Below, one piece after another: positions 1 through 13,450 of a stretch of DNA of 64,000 nucleotides. Each line of letters begins with the position of its first letter. The stretch's first letter is position 1. Position numbers and translations under genes: made by a program. Source of the DNA: Pithys albifrons albifrons (taxonomy: Eukaryota > Chordata > Aves > Passeriformes > Thamnophilidae); the NCBI RefSeq assembly GCF_047495875.1, contig NC_092471.1:21327809-21391808 (forward strand). The letters are read 5' to 3'. Under the pieces are notes generated by a model. The model did not search any database, was not told the DNA's origin, and was given only the letters and a program-made list of their open reading frames with translations.

Positions 1-835
<835 letters not shown>

Positions 836-924
836 TCAGCCCGGCCCGGCACAGTTCCCCCCGTCCAGCCCAGCGGCTCCGAGGGCTCTCGTCCGGCCGC
901 AGCTCCGGGGCTCGGGGCCGGTCT

Positions 925-994
925 GGAGGAGGAGGAGGAGGAGGAGGAGGAGGAGGAGGAGGAGGAGGAGGAGGAGGAGGAAGAGGAGGGAGGG
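925..994 (+). repeat. (GGA)n trinucleotide microsatellite
   Basis: About 19 perfect GGA units run from 925 to 981, followed by an imperfect purine tail. On the NHSL2 strand it reads (TCC)n and lies about 160-215 bp upstream of the start codon, in the 5' UTR or core promoter. It creates the poly-Glu, poly-Gly, poly-Leu and poly-Pro frames seen around it, none of which is a credible gene. Confidence 0.95.
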
Positions 995-1262
995 GCGACC
1001 CCGCTCGGGGATGCTCGGGCCGGCGGCGGGGCACGGCGGATCCTCCTGGCAGCCAGGAGGGAGAGACTGGGCCCGGCGAGAGGAGCTGAGGGCTGGCTGC
1101 CGGCGGGACCCCCAGCGCTGACGGTGCTTGGGCACCCCTCGGTGCCGGCTCTTACCTCCCCGTGCCCATTCTGGAGAGGGAAATCCCTCTCGATGCCGGT
1201 TCTTCCTTCCCAATTTCCATTGTGGAGAGCACGGTCATCCCCCCGTACCAGCTATTGCCCGT

Positions 1263-1282
1263 CCCATTCCCATTCCCATTCC
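1263..1282 (+). repeat. Short CCCATT tandem repeat
   Basis: Three to four CCCATT units at the outer edge of the NHSL2 CpG-rich region. Confidence 0.7.
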
Positions 1283-1420
1283 GGAGGGCACGGGCCACTC
1301 CGGCGCTCTCCCCCTTTGCAGCCGCTGCTCTCGTGCTGAGAACGGGGGGCCGCGGAGCCTCCCCCGACACCTGCCGACCTCCCGAGGTGGGCAGCGCTCA
1401 GCAGCCGCAGCAGGACAGGC

Positions 1421-3149
1421 TGTGATGGATGTAACTCCAAATCCAGCTGGCTCAGCACCCCATCCCCAGCAGCCCCAGTTGCCTGGGACAGAGCAGGACT
1501 GGAATTCCTACCGGGAGTTCCCTATAATATCTTTTCTCCCTGCATAGTGAACCTTCCTGGACTCTGAATTTTTTCCTGCACTGCTTGGGCTCATGTAAAT
1601 GTTTGTGCAACCAAACCCAGCTCCATGGATCTGCTACCACAGGGAACTTCCCTCTCCCTCTCTTTCCCATTTCAGCTTCATGAGATGCTCTGAACTTCTC
1701 TTTGTGCAGAGAGTTGAACAATGTCTCCTCCAGGACAGCCTTGGAGCATTCCCATGTTGTCATTCCCAGGGCTCATGGGACTGTGGTAGTCGGCACCTCT
1801 CTGAATGAAATCCAGGCAGCAGTAGGAGCTGAGGAGCTTTGGTGTTTTGGCTCTGCTCCTAGTGCAGATGGGGAAACTGAGGCACGGGGTCACACCCCAC
1901 TGGGAGGTGAAGACGGTGAAGTCAGCCCCATTCTCTTGGCTTGGCCAGCCCTGATCATGAATCATCATCTGGGTAGGGAGAGCATCTGGAGCCCATCAGG
2001 ACTCCGTTTCCTCCCTGTTCCCAGCCCACCTGCCCTTCCCAGCACTGACCTCTCCTGTTGCCAAATGAGAAGGAACACACGGACAACGTGCCTATTTCTG
2101 TGGCTTTTCCAACACAGATCTGTGTTTCCAACACAGACCCGTGTGTTTCAGAATCCAATCATCAGATTTAACAGCCACCGTACACACCTGGGCACTGCCC
2201 TGCTAGCCAGGGAAAGGGCAGGCAACACTGCCAGAAAGGAAATTTATCCAATTTTTTGTCTGTTTTTGAGGTGTTTTCCTCTTGTTCTGCCTCACGACAC
2301 AGGTTTGCCATGGCAGCAGTGGCCAGGTGGGCTTAGCGAGCAGGAGGACTTTAAGCCAGGTAAGTGCCAAGGGTTTTTCTTTCGCATTCTTTGTGCCTTC
2401 AGCCTCATGTCAAAGCTTTTCTCTGCTGCTGGAGAGGTGTGAACACCTTGCCATTGAGTGCGAGCTGAGATCCTCAGATCATAACCTGACTCCAGGAGCA
2501 GAGGGATTCATAAAACCATCACGTAGTGCAGCAACTTCAATAAATCACAAAATCTGGTCGCTTAGCAACTTAAACTGGCTTTTTCTTTCCTAAATAGAGT
2601 GTGTTTTCCTGAAGTCTTCTGTGAAATATTTAGCATGAGAAAATGACATGGACCCTTTCCATGTGTAGTAAGCTGCACCATGAAGTCAACCACATTATTC
2701 TGATAATTGGGAGTGGAGCTGGGCAGGGTGTGAGGGCTGAAAATGAGAAGCCATAGCTCTGTGATGGCTCTGGAGCTGCAGACAGGCCCCAGAGAGAGAT
2801 CCTGCAGTGCCAAAGCAGTGTACCCCCATGAGGGTTTTGCTTCTCTGCAGGGCCAGACCCCTGGATGTAGGCAGAGCCAGGATCCAGGGGCTGCTCCGGG
2901 ATGCAGGTTGCTGTGACAGATGTGTGAAACCCTGGCGCAGGGAGCAATGGGCTTGGGATCCTGTGGGAAACAGCTCTATTGGCCACTTTCCGGGCAGGAG
3001 CATAGCCAGTTCTGCAAACAGATTGTAACCAGATGCTTCAGGCACTGCTTTCCCTGCTCTGCCTCCACTCCACCCAGCAGAGAGCATCCTCTCTGAGGAA
3101 GGGGACATGGTGTGCTCAGAGGAGATACCTGAGCTGGGTTTTATGGATG
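1421..3149. other. Intergenic, no gene seen
   Basis: Ordinary single-copy-looking DNA between the NHSL2 promoter and a solo LTR. No exon, RNA gene or repeat is recognised. Confidence 0.6.
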
Positions 3150-3154
3150 GTTGG

Positions 3155-3783
3155 TGTCCCAGTTCAGCAGGAGGGACCAGTTAACACTGTGTGTGGGGTG
3201 ATCAAAGCTGTGTGTTCTACCCCCTCTATTCATTCCCCAAGGACAATGGACCATTAGCAGCAGCTGCCCAGGGAGCCATTATCAGCTTCACACTCAGCCT
3301 GAGGGGGCGGAGCTGCCAATGGGCCATCAACAGCTCAACACCCCCTGGCTCCCAGAGTTAATCACCCATTGTGTGAGTCCCCGCCCAGGGGGAGGGACTG
3401 GGTGCTCCCTGAGGGTACATAAGTGGTGGGTAAGAAGACCTCGGGAACTTCTCCTTGGATCCAGAGGAGCAGCAGGACCTTGACAGGAGGAGATCACCGC
3501 TCTCGCCCAGACCACAGCCCTCGCCTGCACCAACAGGTTTTTCATTTCCTTTTGCTCTGGACTTGAGGGAGCCACAGGTGTCTCAGCACAAGGGCAAACA
3601 AACCCCCTTGGGTTTGCGCCCCAGGACACTGGGTTATACTGCTGGGGTTTTGTGAGTTGAAAGCATTTTCCCTTTTGTGTCAGTGTATTTATTGTAATAC
3701 TATTATTAAATTTTAGCGCTGACTTATAATCTCTCTCGTGGTGAGTTCATTTTCCCTGCTGGTTCGCCTTTAAAACCAGCACA
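3155..3783 (+). mobile_element. Solo LTR of an endogenous retrovirus
   Basis: The element is 629 bp with TGT...ACA termini and is flanked by perfect 5-bp direct repeats GTTGG (3150-3154 and 3784-3788). Inside are a CCAAT-like box (about 3315), a TATA-like GTACATAAG (about 3415) and an ATTAAA polyadenylation signal (3705-3710), all on the plus strand and in U3-R-U5 order. No internal retroviral sequence follows, so it is a solo LTR left by LTR-LTR recombination. A 5-bp duplication fits an ERVL-type integrase. It lies about 2.4 kb upstream of the NHSL2 start codon and points away from NHSL2. It is not the same family as the LTRs at 43738 and 49430. Confidence 0.85.
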
Positions 3784-3788
3784 GTTGG

Positions 3789-5562
3789 GCTTTGGGTTAG
3801 TCTTGCTTGGTGGAGAGGAGTAGTGGACCTCCAGCTCCAGGGCAACACCCGTCTGTAGCCCATGGACACAGAGGTGACCCCAAGCTTGGCTCCTCACAGG
3901 TAGCATCCGATGGGAGCTGCACTGCTCCAGCTGCCTCAGGACCCCTCACTGAGGTTCCCTTATGCTGCTGGGATGTGGGATTCCCCTGTGCTCCCACTGC
4001 CCTCCCAGTGCCCACTGGAGGGTGCTCTCTGCCAAGCTTTGTACTGTGGATGCTTCCATTCAGCCATTGGTGGGAAAAAACATAAGGGAAGGATTGGAGC
4101 GGTGTTGGTGGAATCTGTAAGTCAAATCCCTTCTCAGCGAGGAGGCAGCACTGGGCCCCACTGGGCACCATGCAGGACCCCCACTGCAGCCACATGCCCT
4201 GGGACCAGCTCCTGCCCCATTTGACTCCCCATCACATCCCACCCCCTTGAGTTGCCCTCCCAGGCTTTGCCGTGGGGTAGCGATTCCTTAAGGCAGTAGC
4301 TGAGGCTGCAACTTGTGCGGGCAAACACCTCCAGCTCACACTGTGTGGCTGTGCCACTCCCTCAGGGCACACTGCCTTGGAGTCTGAGCCTCCCAAGTTA
4401 CTCCTGGTGGTCCCTCCAGCAAGGCCCTTTCCCACTTCTGCTCCAAAGCCCAGCAATTCCTGCAGCCTCCCTGCTGTCCTTGTGCTGCCTCCAGTTGTTT
4501 CATGCAAAGGTGCCAAGCAGATCCCAGCACAGATCTGCTGGTGCTGTGTGTCTGTTCGGACATGGTCCCATGGCCCAGAAAACTGAGGCAGGACAGGGAA
4601 CAGCACCTGGGATCAGGATTTTCTTCCACACAATCCCCTTTATTCCCTGAGCTACACGTGAGCTATCCAGAACTTCACCCGAGGAGTGTGAAATATTCCC
4701 ACCCAGCCTGATGGATCCAGCTTCCACCACCTCCCAGTCCCTGTCCTGCTGCTAAAATTTAATTGGCACAGCTGATACTCCAAGGGCATCTCTTACAAGC
4801 AGGTCTGGTCACTGATGCCATTTGCTACCAAAATGGGCTACAGCATCCTCTGCCCTTGGCTCACACGTGGTCCTAATGATTACAGCAGCTCTTTTTCCCT
4901 CCAGATTTGCTCCCTCCCACCCTGGCAGTCCCCTCTGCACGTTCCAGTGCTGGACTTTGCACTCCCAGTACGTGGGTGCTGTAAAACACTTTTGTCAAAG
5001 CAGATGTTCAGCTACAAACTCCTCCACTAGCTTTCCGGCTTGGGCTGCTCAGAGGTGCAATGGGTTTTCTGGGTTCAGTTAACTTCCCTTTGTGTCATCT
5101 GTGAACTGGGCACTGCTCTCCAGCTCTTCCTCCTTTCCAGATTGCTGCAGAAAACATTAACATGCACAGTGACAAGATCCATGGTGGAATTGTTCGTGAA
5201 AAATTGAATATCAAGTCCCTTAGTTTTCTGTCCAAGTAATTTTTTCCCATACTGCCAGTGTTGTACCTGTCTGTAGTGTTGCACCTTGCTCAGCCCTCTG
5301 GCTACCCCAGTCATCCATATGTTCTGCTGGGAGCAGGAGCAGTACAAGGGTTATTTTGGAGCGACTGATACGTTTTCCATCACAGAATCCATGTCATCCC
5401 ATGTGTGCTCCATTAGTCTATTTTTAATCACAGTTTAAAGCCATTTTCCAGGAACAAATACAAACTCACTGGACTGTAACTCCTCCAACCCCTGCTGATG
5501 TTTTGGGTCCAGGTATGTGAGTTGCTGCCAGGTGGAGCAGAGGCTGCTGTAATGAATTGCGT
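3789..5562. other. Intergenic, no gene seen
   Basis: No supported exon. The part near 5080-5510 could be very old CR1-derived sequence, but I cannot align it with confidence. Confidence 0.5.
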
Positions 5563-5563
5563 G

Positions 5564-5765
5564 TTCATAGAATGGTGGAATGTTTTGGGTTTGAAGGGAC
5601 CTTAAAGTTCATGTCATTCCACCCCTGCTATGGGCAGGGACACCTCCCACCAGCCCAGGGTGCTCCAAGCCCTGTCCAACCTGGCCTTGGACACTTCCAA
5701 GGATGGGGCAGCCACAGCTTCTCTACCCAACCTGTGCCAGGGCCTGCCTACCCTCCCAGGGGAGA
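5564..5765 (-). mobile_element. CR1 LINE 3' fragment
   Basis: The plus strand begins with a diverged TCATAGAATGG and GGGTTTGAAGGGACCTTAAA, the reverse complement of the conserved CR1 3' end. It continues with typical CR1 3' UTR text (CTGCTATGGGCAGGGACACC, then CACAGCTTCTCT). The element is on the minus strand, truncated at its 5' end. Confidence 0.85.
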
Positions 5766-8346
5766 ATTTTGAGAGCAGTTCAGCAATTAACATCTCCATT
5801 TTTTAAATCACATTTTTATGCCTGCTGAGTCACCGTTGTGCACCGAATTGGTTTTCATTCCCTACAAACCTCATCTCTTGCAGCCTACACGCTGAACCTG
5901 CTGATGCACCAGGTGAGTGTATGTGCAGACTCCTGGTACCATGTCCCTCCTGGGGAGGGAATGTTAGGATAAAAGGCTGCTCTTAAGTTAGGAACTATTT
6001 TGTATTTCATAGGTTTCATGTATTTTTCAGTTTACTCCCCCTAGATTTCCTCCCTGACTGGGACAGCACATGCTGTGCTTGCTTTGCAGTGAGTCCCTGG
6101 GCCATCCCCAGACTGCAGGATGCCACAAACAGGGGTGCAAGGGGGTCCATGGTTGGTCTCTTGGGGGTTTCCTTCCATGGAGGAGGCCACTCCCTCATAT
6201 TCACATGTAAAGTGTCTCAGTACTGGGGACAAACTCGTGCACTGCTGTCCATGGTTGGTCCCCATGCGACCCCAGGGACTGAGGGTGGGAGGGTGCTCTG
6301 TGCCATCTATATCACCAGTCTCTGTGCAAGGGGGCAACAGTGCACCGGGCAGTATCCAGGGTACAAGGCAAAGCTGGTGTTCTAAACTCTCTGTGCTGTG
6401 GTCTGTCTTTCCAGAGAGAGAAAGCAATTTCCCTCTTTTGAAGGCTGTTAACAGCCCAGGCCCTGAGCAGGGGGGCTTGGTATCTGGCAGACAGCCCCAT
6501 GGCATCTACCTCATCCTGCTCCCAGTAGAATGGGATGTTCATGGGATTCCTACAAGGGTGCAAGGAACTTCTCTCACCTCCCTTAAGCAGAAAGCCTCAG
6601 GTCACCCTTAAGAACCAAAATCATCCTGTATGACCTCAAGTTGTGACTCGGAAAAATCCCACTATCCAGGTGATCCCTCAGTATGCAAATGTTAATTAAC
6701 AACTTCACAAAGCTCAACTCTATTTCTCCCTCTGTACTTTGTTATTTGCTCTTTGGGGCCTCAGAGCTTGTTACTGGATGTGTTGGCCATAGGGAAGAAG
6801 TGCTTAAATAATCTGCTGCAAAATAATAATTACTGGACAAAACCCATGGGCAAAATTCCATCTGCAGGGCAGAGGACATCATTCCTCTAATTGACACAGT
6901 GCAAGTATGTGTGTCGGGAAGGAAACACCACTTTGATGCTCTTTGAATATCTGGGATTGTTGAGTGATCCTAATAAAGAGTCACCCACACAGAGGCTCCA
7001 TGAATGGATCCAGCTGTGTATTCAGAATTACTCACTCTGTTCTTCTGAAGAAGAGGCTCCAGGCATGTGGCAGCTCACAGCAACATTGTCATTTATTCTT
7101 GATTTAATCCTTAAAGTAATTTACTCTCACACATGAAATGAGATTTTTTTTCTGTGCCAATAGATTTTTTTTTAAAGATTTCCACCCATTTAAAATCCAT
7201 GGGCTGTGATAGGCAGAGGATTGGCAATGGCATGGGAGGACATGCACCTGCAGGCACCAGGAGAACCAGAGCTGATCTGTACCTGTGACAGGGCAGAGCA
7301 CACTAGTGTCAGGTGGCACTGAGACCCAAAGCAGTGACAGGCACAGGGGTAGGCACAGCTCTGCTCTTGTCCCTGGCAGTGTCAGTGCTTTGCTGGTGCA
7401 GGGTTGGAGATGATGTATGTGAACCTTCCTGTTCCAAAAGCTCCCAGATTTTGCCAGTCTGCAAATCACATGTGGCTGCAGAGCACCAGGGACCAATTTT
7501 CATGGGGTGTGCTCTCCATGGAGAAGCCCCTCATGCAGGAGGCCCCATTCTTGCAGGAGGACACCAGGATGTGTCCTCACCTTGGGGTCACCATGGTCCT
7601 GGCTCATGGGAGCTGATTGTGCTGATGCCTTCAAGCCATGCCGGACAGAATTGGGGTACATGTATTACATCCCCCTATCCCAGCGGGGACTGCAGGGCCC
7701 CAACCCATAGCTCATTCTTCTCTCTTAGCATGAGTCTCACTCAGGCTGATTGATCACTGTCACTTCCCATTAGGATAATGAATGTCTCCTGGTCCCTAAT
7801 TTGCTCTCCTAGTTCTGCCAGTGTGGCTGTGCTGCTTGCACAGATTAAATGTATGATGAACATCTTCACTGCTGTCCTGTCATTCACCAAGTGACTCTCA
7901 GTGGGTTAAATAAATTCTGGTGAGAATTTTTCCCTGCCTGGATGCCTGCTGAATGCTCAGGAATCAAATTCTCCTCCTGCTTTGCTGTCAGCTGTGCTTC
8001 AGAGGAGAGGAAATGCAGCAACCCGGGGCTCTTGAGTCTCATCCAGTGCCCAAGTCCCATGCTGGACCTTGCCTAGATCAACAGCCTCGACCTCAGAGCC
8101 ATGGTAGAGGCCAAAGCTCTTCCTGCTCTTTCCCAGCCCCCTTTGCTATCCATCAGGTTCCAAAATCCTCCTTTGTCATCCTCCTGAGCAGCACAGCCCA
8201 GAGGCACTCGGACAGGTGGTGTTATCAGTGCTGATGAGGTCACACATGGCCACCATGTGTCTGTGAGGATGCAGCAAGTCCTACAACTCAAGATGCTGTT
8301 TTTGGATGGCCAATTCAAGGCCATTATTCACAATTCCATGATTTGT
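5766..8346. other. Intergenic, no gene seen
   Basis: No exon or repeat family recognised. An octamer-like ATGCAAAT beside TTAATTAA occurs near 6682, which may be regulatory or chance. Confidence 0.5.
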
Positions 8347-8450
8347 GGCACCTGGGGACATGGTTTAGTGGTGAACTTGGCAGTGCTGGGGGAGTGATTG
8401 GACTTGATGATCTTAATGGTATTTTCCAACCTAAATTATTCTATGATTCT
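8347..8450 (+). mobile_element. CR1 LINE 3' fragment
   Basis: The run GGCAGTGCTGGGGGAGTGAT, then TTCCAACCTAAATTATTCTATGATTCT, is a diverged CR1 3' end with the terminal TTCTATGATTCT motif, on the plus strand. Confidence 0.8.
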
Positions 8451-8556
8451 CCTGTGGCTGCAGCACCACTTTTCTAGGCTTGGATGGGTTCTGTGCATGG
8501 CACCAGTGTCCCAGAACCTTTCACCAGTGCCCAGGCTGGCACGGGGTGGAGACCTC

Positions 8557-8978
8557 TGTCCTGGTTCTAGCAAGGACAGGGTCAATTTTTTGCAATAATG
8601 AGGAGGGGGCATGGCCAGGAAATGGATGTTATTGTCTTGTGTGAGGGAAAGGGACTCTCTTCCAGGGAGAAGGGATCCTTCTGGTTGAGAAAATGTGGTG
8701 GAGGGAGTGTTCGGTATTGTCTATTATTAGGTTTTTTTCCTTGTGAATGATTTCTTTCCTTGTACCCTCTGTCATTAGTATTGTTGCTGATACTGTTCCT
8801 TTTCTTATTTCATTGCTCTTCCCAGCAAATTGTTCTTATCTCAGCCCATGATCTTTGCCTTTTGTGACCCCAGTTCTCTTCTCCAATTCGCTGCAGTGGG
8901 GAGTGAGAGAGCAGTGCATGGTTTGGAGAGTCTCAGTGGGGGTGCTAAACTGGGGAGTACCATTCCTATACCACGATG
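8557..8978 (+). mobile_element. Probable old solo LTR (ERVL-like)
   Basis: The 422-bp segment starts TGTCCTGGTTCTAGCAAGGA and ends near ACCACGATG. Many avian ERVL LTRs, as I know them, start TGTCCTGGTT and end ACCACGACA. Flanking 5-mers are ACCTC (8552-8556) and TCCTC (8979-8983), an imperfect match (4 of 5). The T-rich body fits an LTR, and no internal region follows. The altered 3' terminus and diverged duplication suggest age. Confidence 0.6.
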
Positions 8979-8983
8979 TCCTC

Positions 8984-11900
8984 CAAGTGGGAAAACATCC
9001 CACCAAGCCCTGTGAAGCAAAGGCCACATGGAGCAGAAGGAGCCCAAGTAGATGAGAGCACCTGTGGCTCATCCTGGACAGGCACGATTGTGTCCATCAG
9101 CCCTTGCCCAGCTCTGTCCCAGCTGGACTCTCACCAGTGTAGGGAACAGTTACCTCATAGAGCTGGGGGGGGACCCAGACCAAGTCCCCTCTCTGCCAAA
9201 ATGTGACTTTACATTGATTTCCTAATCCAAACTTTAAATGTATGATGTGGCTGTGGAGGGCTGAGTTGCAACCATGTGCACTGCAGCAATATATCCAATT
9301 ACATACGGGCTGCTTTATATGCAACATATATTTTAAAGACACACTAAATTACCAAAATATTTTTCCTTGGCTTTATATAAATATTTATAGGGCCCAGGTA
9401 TTGACTACTTGGAAATAAATAGTGTTACTTTTGACATCACAATACATATTTCTAGAACAGAAATTGGTTATTTAATTCTCCTCCTGTGTGTGTGTCCAGC
9501 ATCAACACAGACCGTGGAAGGGAATGTTCAATACTCACTCCTCACAGCTTACTCCTGGATCATTTTGAAGAGCATCTCTGTATGGACGTCCCTGTCATTT
9601 CCGTCCTGGTGTCCCCATCACCTTCATTCTGGCATGGCAGCCGAGTGAAACGGGGACAGCTTTCGGAGCCTCTCCTGTGGGTGTCGCTGTGTAATCACTC
9701 TAGAATTGCTGAGCATCGCTGCCTGGGAGGGAATTTGGCCCCGAAGAGGGAAGGAAAATATTCCGCATGGCCTGACACACTGCCAGCGCTGCTGATGGCC
9801 AAGCACTCTGGATTTGGCACTGGTCCCCTTTGGCCTGTTCTCTAGCTGCTTGCCCCCTCCTGCTAAAACCCAGGACTCCACTCCACTTCTCCCTTCCTGC
9901 CTCTGGCTTAGGCTCCCACTCCTCCTAGGCAGCTGGTGGGACTCAGAAGGGCTGCAGTGACTCCTGAAATTCCTGGAGCTGGTGGAAAACAGCAGGAGGA
10001 GAGGGTCCACTGAGGGGTAGGGCAAGGACAAGTTTATTTATGATCCCCTTTCATCCCTACTCTGATGCCCTTGGCTGTTCTGAGCCTCCCACACCTTCAA
10101 AAGCCACTTGTCCCAGCTTCTTTTGGGGTAAAAACCTCTTCCTGGAGGAAGAACTCAGTCAGCAAATCCACCTTAAATCTCTCACTGCTCAGGGCTCTTT
10201 TTCCTACCTCAGACACAACTGCTGGACACCCAGATGGGTACATACATGGGAGCACATGCAGCCTCTGCCCACCCACAGCCCACATACCCACTAAAGCTCC
10301 TCCCACAGCAGGGTGAGAGGGGGCAGAAGATGCTTCCACCTGGCCCTGGGCTGTCACAGCACCTCTAGAGGGAATGGAGCAGCCAAGACTGGAGAGGGAG
10401 GAAAGCAGAGGCAGGGAATGGATGGAGCTGTGATTTCTTCTGTCAGAAAATCGATGAATCAGCAGGTCTGTCACTCCTTTGGCATCTCATCCCGCTCAGA
10501 CATCCAGGTGGGAGTCAAAGAGTTCAGGGAACTTGGGGCTCTGCAGTGTGACTGAATCTGAAATCCAGAAAACACCTAAAATAGTAACTGGATGATCCTT
10601 GACCCCCTTAGCCATGGCCTTCCCCAAAGTACAGATCAGAACAGACCAAACTCCAGCTGAATGCCTGCCCTTTCCCAGAGGGACCTTTAGTGAGGAATCA
10701 GATGTGTCCAGAGCAGTCCACCAGTGTAGTTTCATCACTGATGGTGAAGGTGGGATGGGAGTTGGGGTGGGATATGGGATGGAAATGCCTCTATTTCCTT
10801 TTACAAGCAGATCCACCTGAGACGAAAGGTGATGTTTTTGATTTCTCCTTTTACCTCGCAGCAGTTAGGTCGTTTATGTCCCAGCTTTTTGGCCATTTCA
10901 AATTCAACATTCCTGGTGAAAACAACCACAAAAGGCACTTGATGGTTTAAGTTGTGACAGTTTATTTCCCAGTCGCCTGTTAGCATCAGCTGGTCTCGGT
11001 TTCAGAATTAGCAATGGTAATTGATATCTGAGCACGGGATAACTGCTCCTGGGCTGTGCTCCTGTCAGCCCTGGTGACAGCTCCGTCAGTCACCAAGTGA
11101 TTTATGCAGGCTCAGGGCCTCACAAGGATCGTTTCAGTGCTCCTGCCTGCAAACTGCTTTTATTTTCTCCTCATTGCCTCTCATGCTCACTCATAAGTTG
11201 ATGCTTATCATGATCATTTGTTTGTATCAGTGTAGGAAGGGGTGAGCACCACGTTCATTACAAAGACACGAGGGTGTGCGCACACACATCTGGAGCTGAG
11301 GGCGAGTCCACATGCCGTGGCTCCTGCACATAGAAGCAGACTCATGATCTCTTAATCCATCCTCCTGCCCCTTGATAGGTTGGGTGTATGCCCTGGGTGG
11401 GTAGGAGTACCAAAAAGTGTTTGGATTTGTGGTTCTGCATGAGGCACAGTTCTGCCAAGGGGCTGCCATGGTGCAGTGGGACTGCCCAGGGACTCTGCTC
11501 TGTCTGCCATCAAGGACTGGAACTGTGGTGCAGATCTTGGCTGGCACGACTGCAAGACCCCTCAACACCCATCCTGGGCTGTCTGGCAATGCCTGTGGTG
11601 TGGTGATACTGCCAGAATTGCTCCTTCACTGCCTTCTTGTGGGCTGGAATGAGGTGCTGTCTGCTGGGAGGGGTGGGGAGCTGTAAACCTTTGCCTGGAC
11701 GTGCATGGGCCTGCCCTGAGGGATGGAGTGCAGGAGCAGCTGATCCCCATGGGGAAGACTTGCATCTGGAATCACCTGTGCTGGCATCACCTCGCTGCCT
11801 GAGGCTGGGCATCTGTGGCCACACTGTGTCCCAGCTCCAACCACGACACGCAGATGCAGACATGGTCCTGAGGAGCCCAGAATGGCTCAGCAAGCAGCAG

Positions 11901-13330
11901 GGAGGCACAGGGAAATCGCTCACCAGTGTCAGCACACAGCCAAAACCCAAATAAAAGGCCTTTTGTCCCCCTCCTCATTAGCCTGTGTGTCTCTCCATGC
12001 AGGGGAAGTAATTATCCATTTTTTCATGCTGTTGTGGAGTCTCCTTTTCCCTTCGGTGCGTGCCCAAACACCTTGACTGCAGTCAATTGACTCGCACAAT
12101 GGATGCTTCTCGCTCCCTCTTCCCTGAAAGGGCACTGTGTTCCTTGTGTTCCACGTGTTTGGGCTTTGTCTGCCTTTGTTTTGCTTCCCACCCCCCTACC
12201 CCTGATGCCCACTTAATTAACTAAATAGGAGGAATTTTGCCTTTAGGGAGGGATTAATCCCCCAAGTGGGGGCAGCAGCTCTGACTCTCCAGGCTGTGCC
12301 TGTGCTCCCGTGCAGGGCTACTCACCAGCGCTGAGTAGGATGGGCTTGTGGGAACTCACAGCTCTGGACCCCCCAGCTCTAGAAAAAGAAGATTCGAGGT
12401 TGTGAAAGTGAGATCTCTGTTCTCTCTCACCAATGATTACCCAAGGGAGTCTGAATTCCTGTGGTCCAAAGAATGGGAGATGAATTCCTGGGGCAGCATC
12501 TTGTAGTGGCTGAGGAAGGAACGGCTCTGGCAGTGCCAAGTTTTAGTTCAGGAGGTAAATTTTGTGCCCAACTCCTGGTCAGTGTGTGAACAGCTTTGGC
12601 CTGGTGGGACAGCATCACCCTAAGTGAAACGTGATGTCCTGTATGGTACAGGATGTCCCTGAATGGGATGTGATGCCTGTGTGCCATTTTGACAGTCCAA
12701 ATGGTCTCACATTCTCGTCTTGAGCTCTTAAAAATCACTTCCTGCCTCCTGGCAATGACTAATTGGGAAGACGTTGAATTAACACTATTGATGTCCCTTC
12801 CTGAAGTCTGGGCTGGTAATAAAATCACTTGATAGCATTTCTGCTCTTACTAAAAATTAATTACCTGCCATTTTAATGTCTGTTAACGATTTGTTTGTGA
12901 TGCTTGTCGTCGCTGTAATGGGGGATCAGTGACTGATGGACCTCCTTTCTTTATGAGTATAATTTAAAAGGCAGCAATTAAGGCATTTATGCAGAAATAA
13001 CACCCAGGATCCAAACCTCGAATGGGGTGTGTGATCCACACTATTCATCAAATGTCACATACACATTCACAGTTAGGCTCCTGCCTGACTTACATCAGGT
13101 TGCTGGAGTGGGGTGGGATCTCCAGGTACAATCCCGGGGAAGCAACAAGAGGGAGCTGCCACAATAGACAGGATGATTCAGCTGAGGATGAGGAGCATCC
13201 TGGGCAGCAAGCTTGGTGTTCTCCCCCCACTTCCCAAGCATCTTGGTCAGTGATGGTTCTAACATCTTGGGGTAACCCCCTCCTAGCAGCAGACATGGAG
13301 CTCGTTTGTCTTTTTGATGTCACCAGGATA
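8984..13330. other. Intergenic, no gene seen
   Basis: No supported exon. AT-rich parts near 9230-9430, 11000-11230 and 12760-13010 have the TAAT-rich look of possible conserved non-coding elements. The rest is featureless to me. Confidence 0.5.
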
Positions 13331-13450
13331 TCACAGAATCACAAAACCATTTAGGTTGGAAAAGACCTCGAAGGTCAACGATTGCAACCATTAACCCAGC
13401 ACTGCCAGGTCCATCACCAAACTATCTCAGCACATTAAGAGTGGCCCTGT
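13331..13450 (-). mobile_element. CR1 LINE 3' fragment
   Basis: Plus-strand TCACAGAATCACAAAACCAT, then TTTAGGTTGGAAAAGACCTC and AGGTCCATCACCAAACTA, match the reverse complement of a CR1 subfamily 3' end. Confidence 0.85.

Noticed and set aside
5080..5510. Possible ancient CR1-like or exonised sequence
   Set aside because: Similarity is only an impression. I could not anchor it to any known CR1 block.
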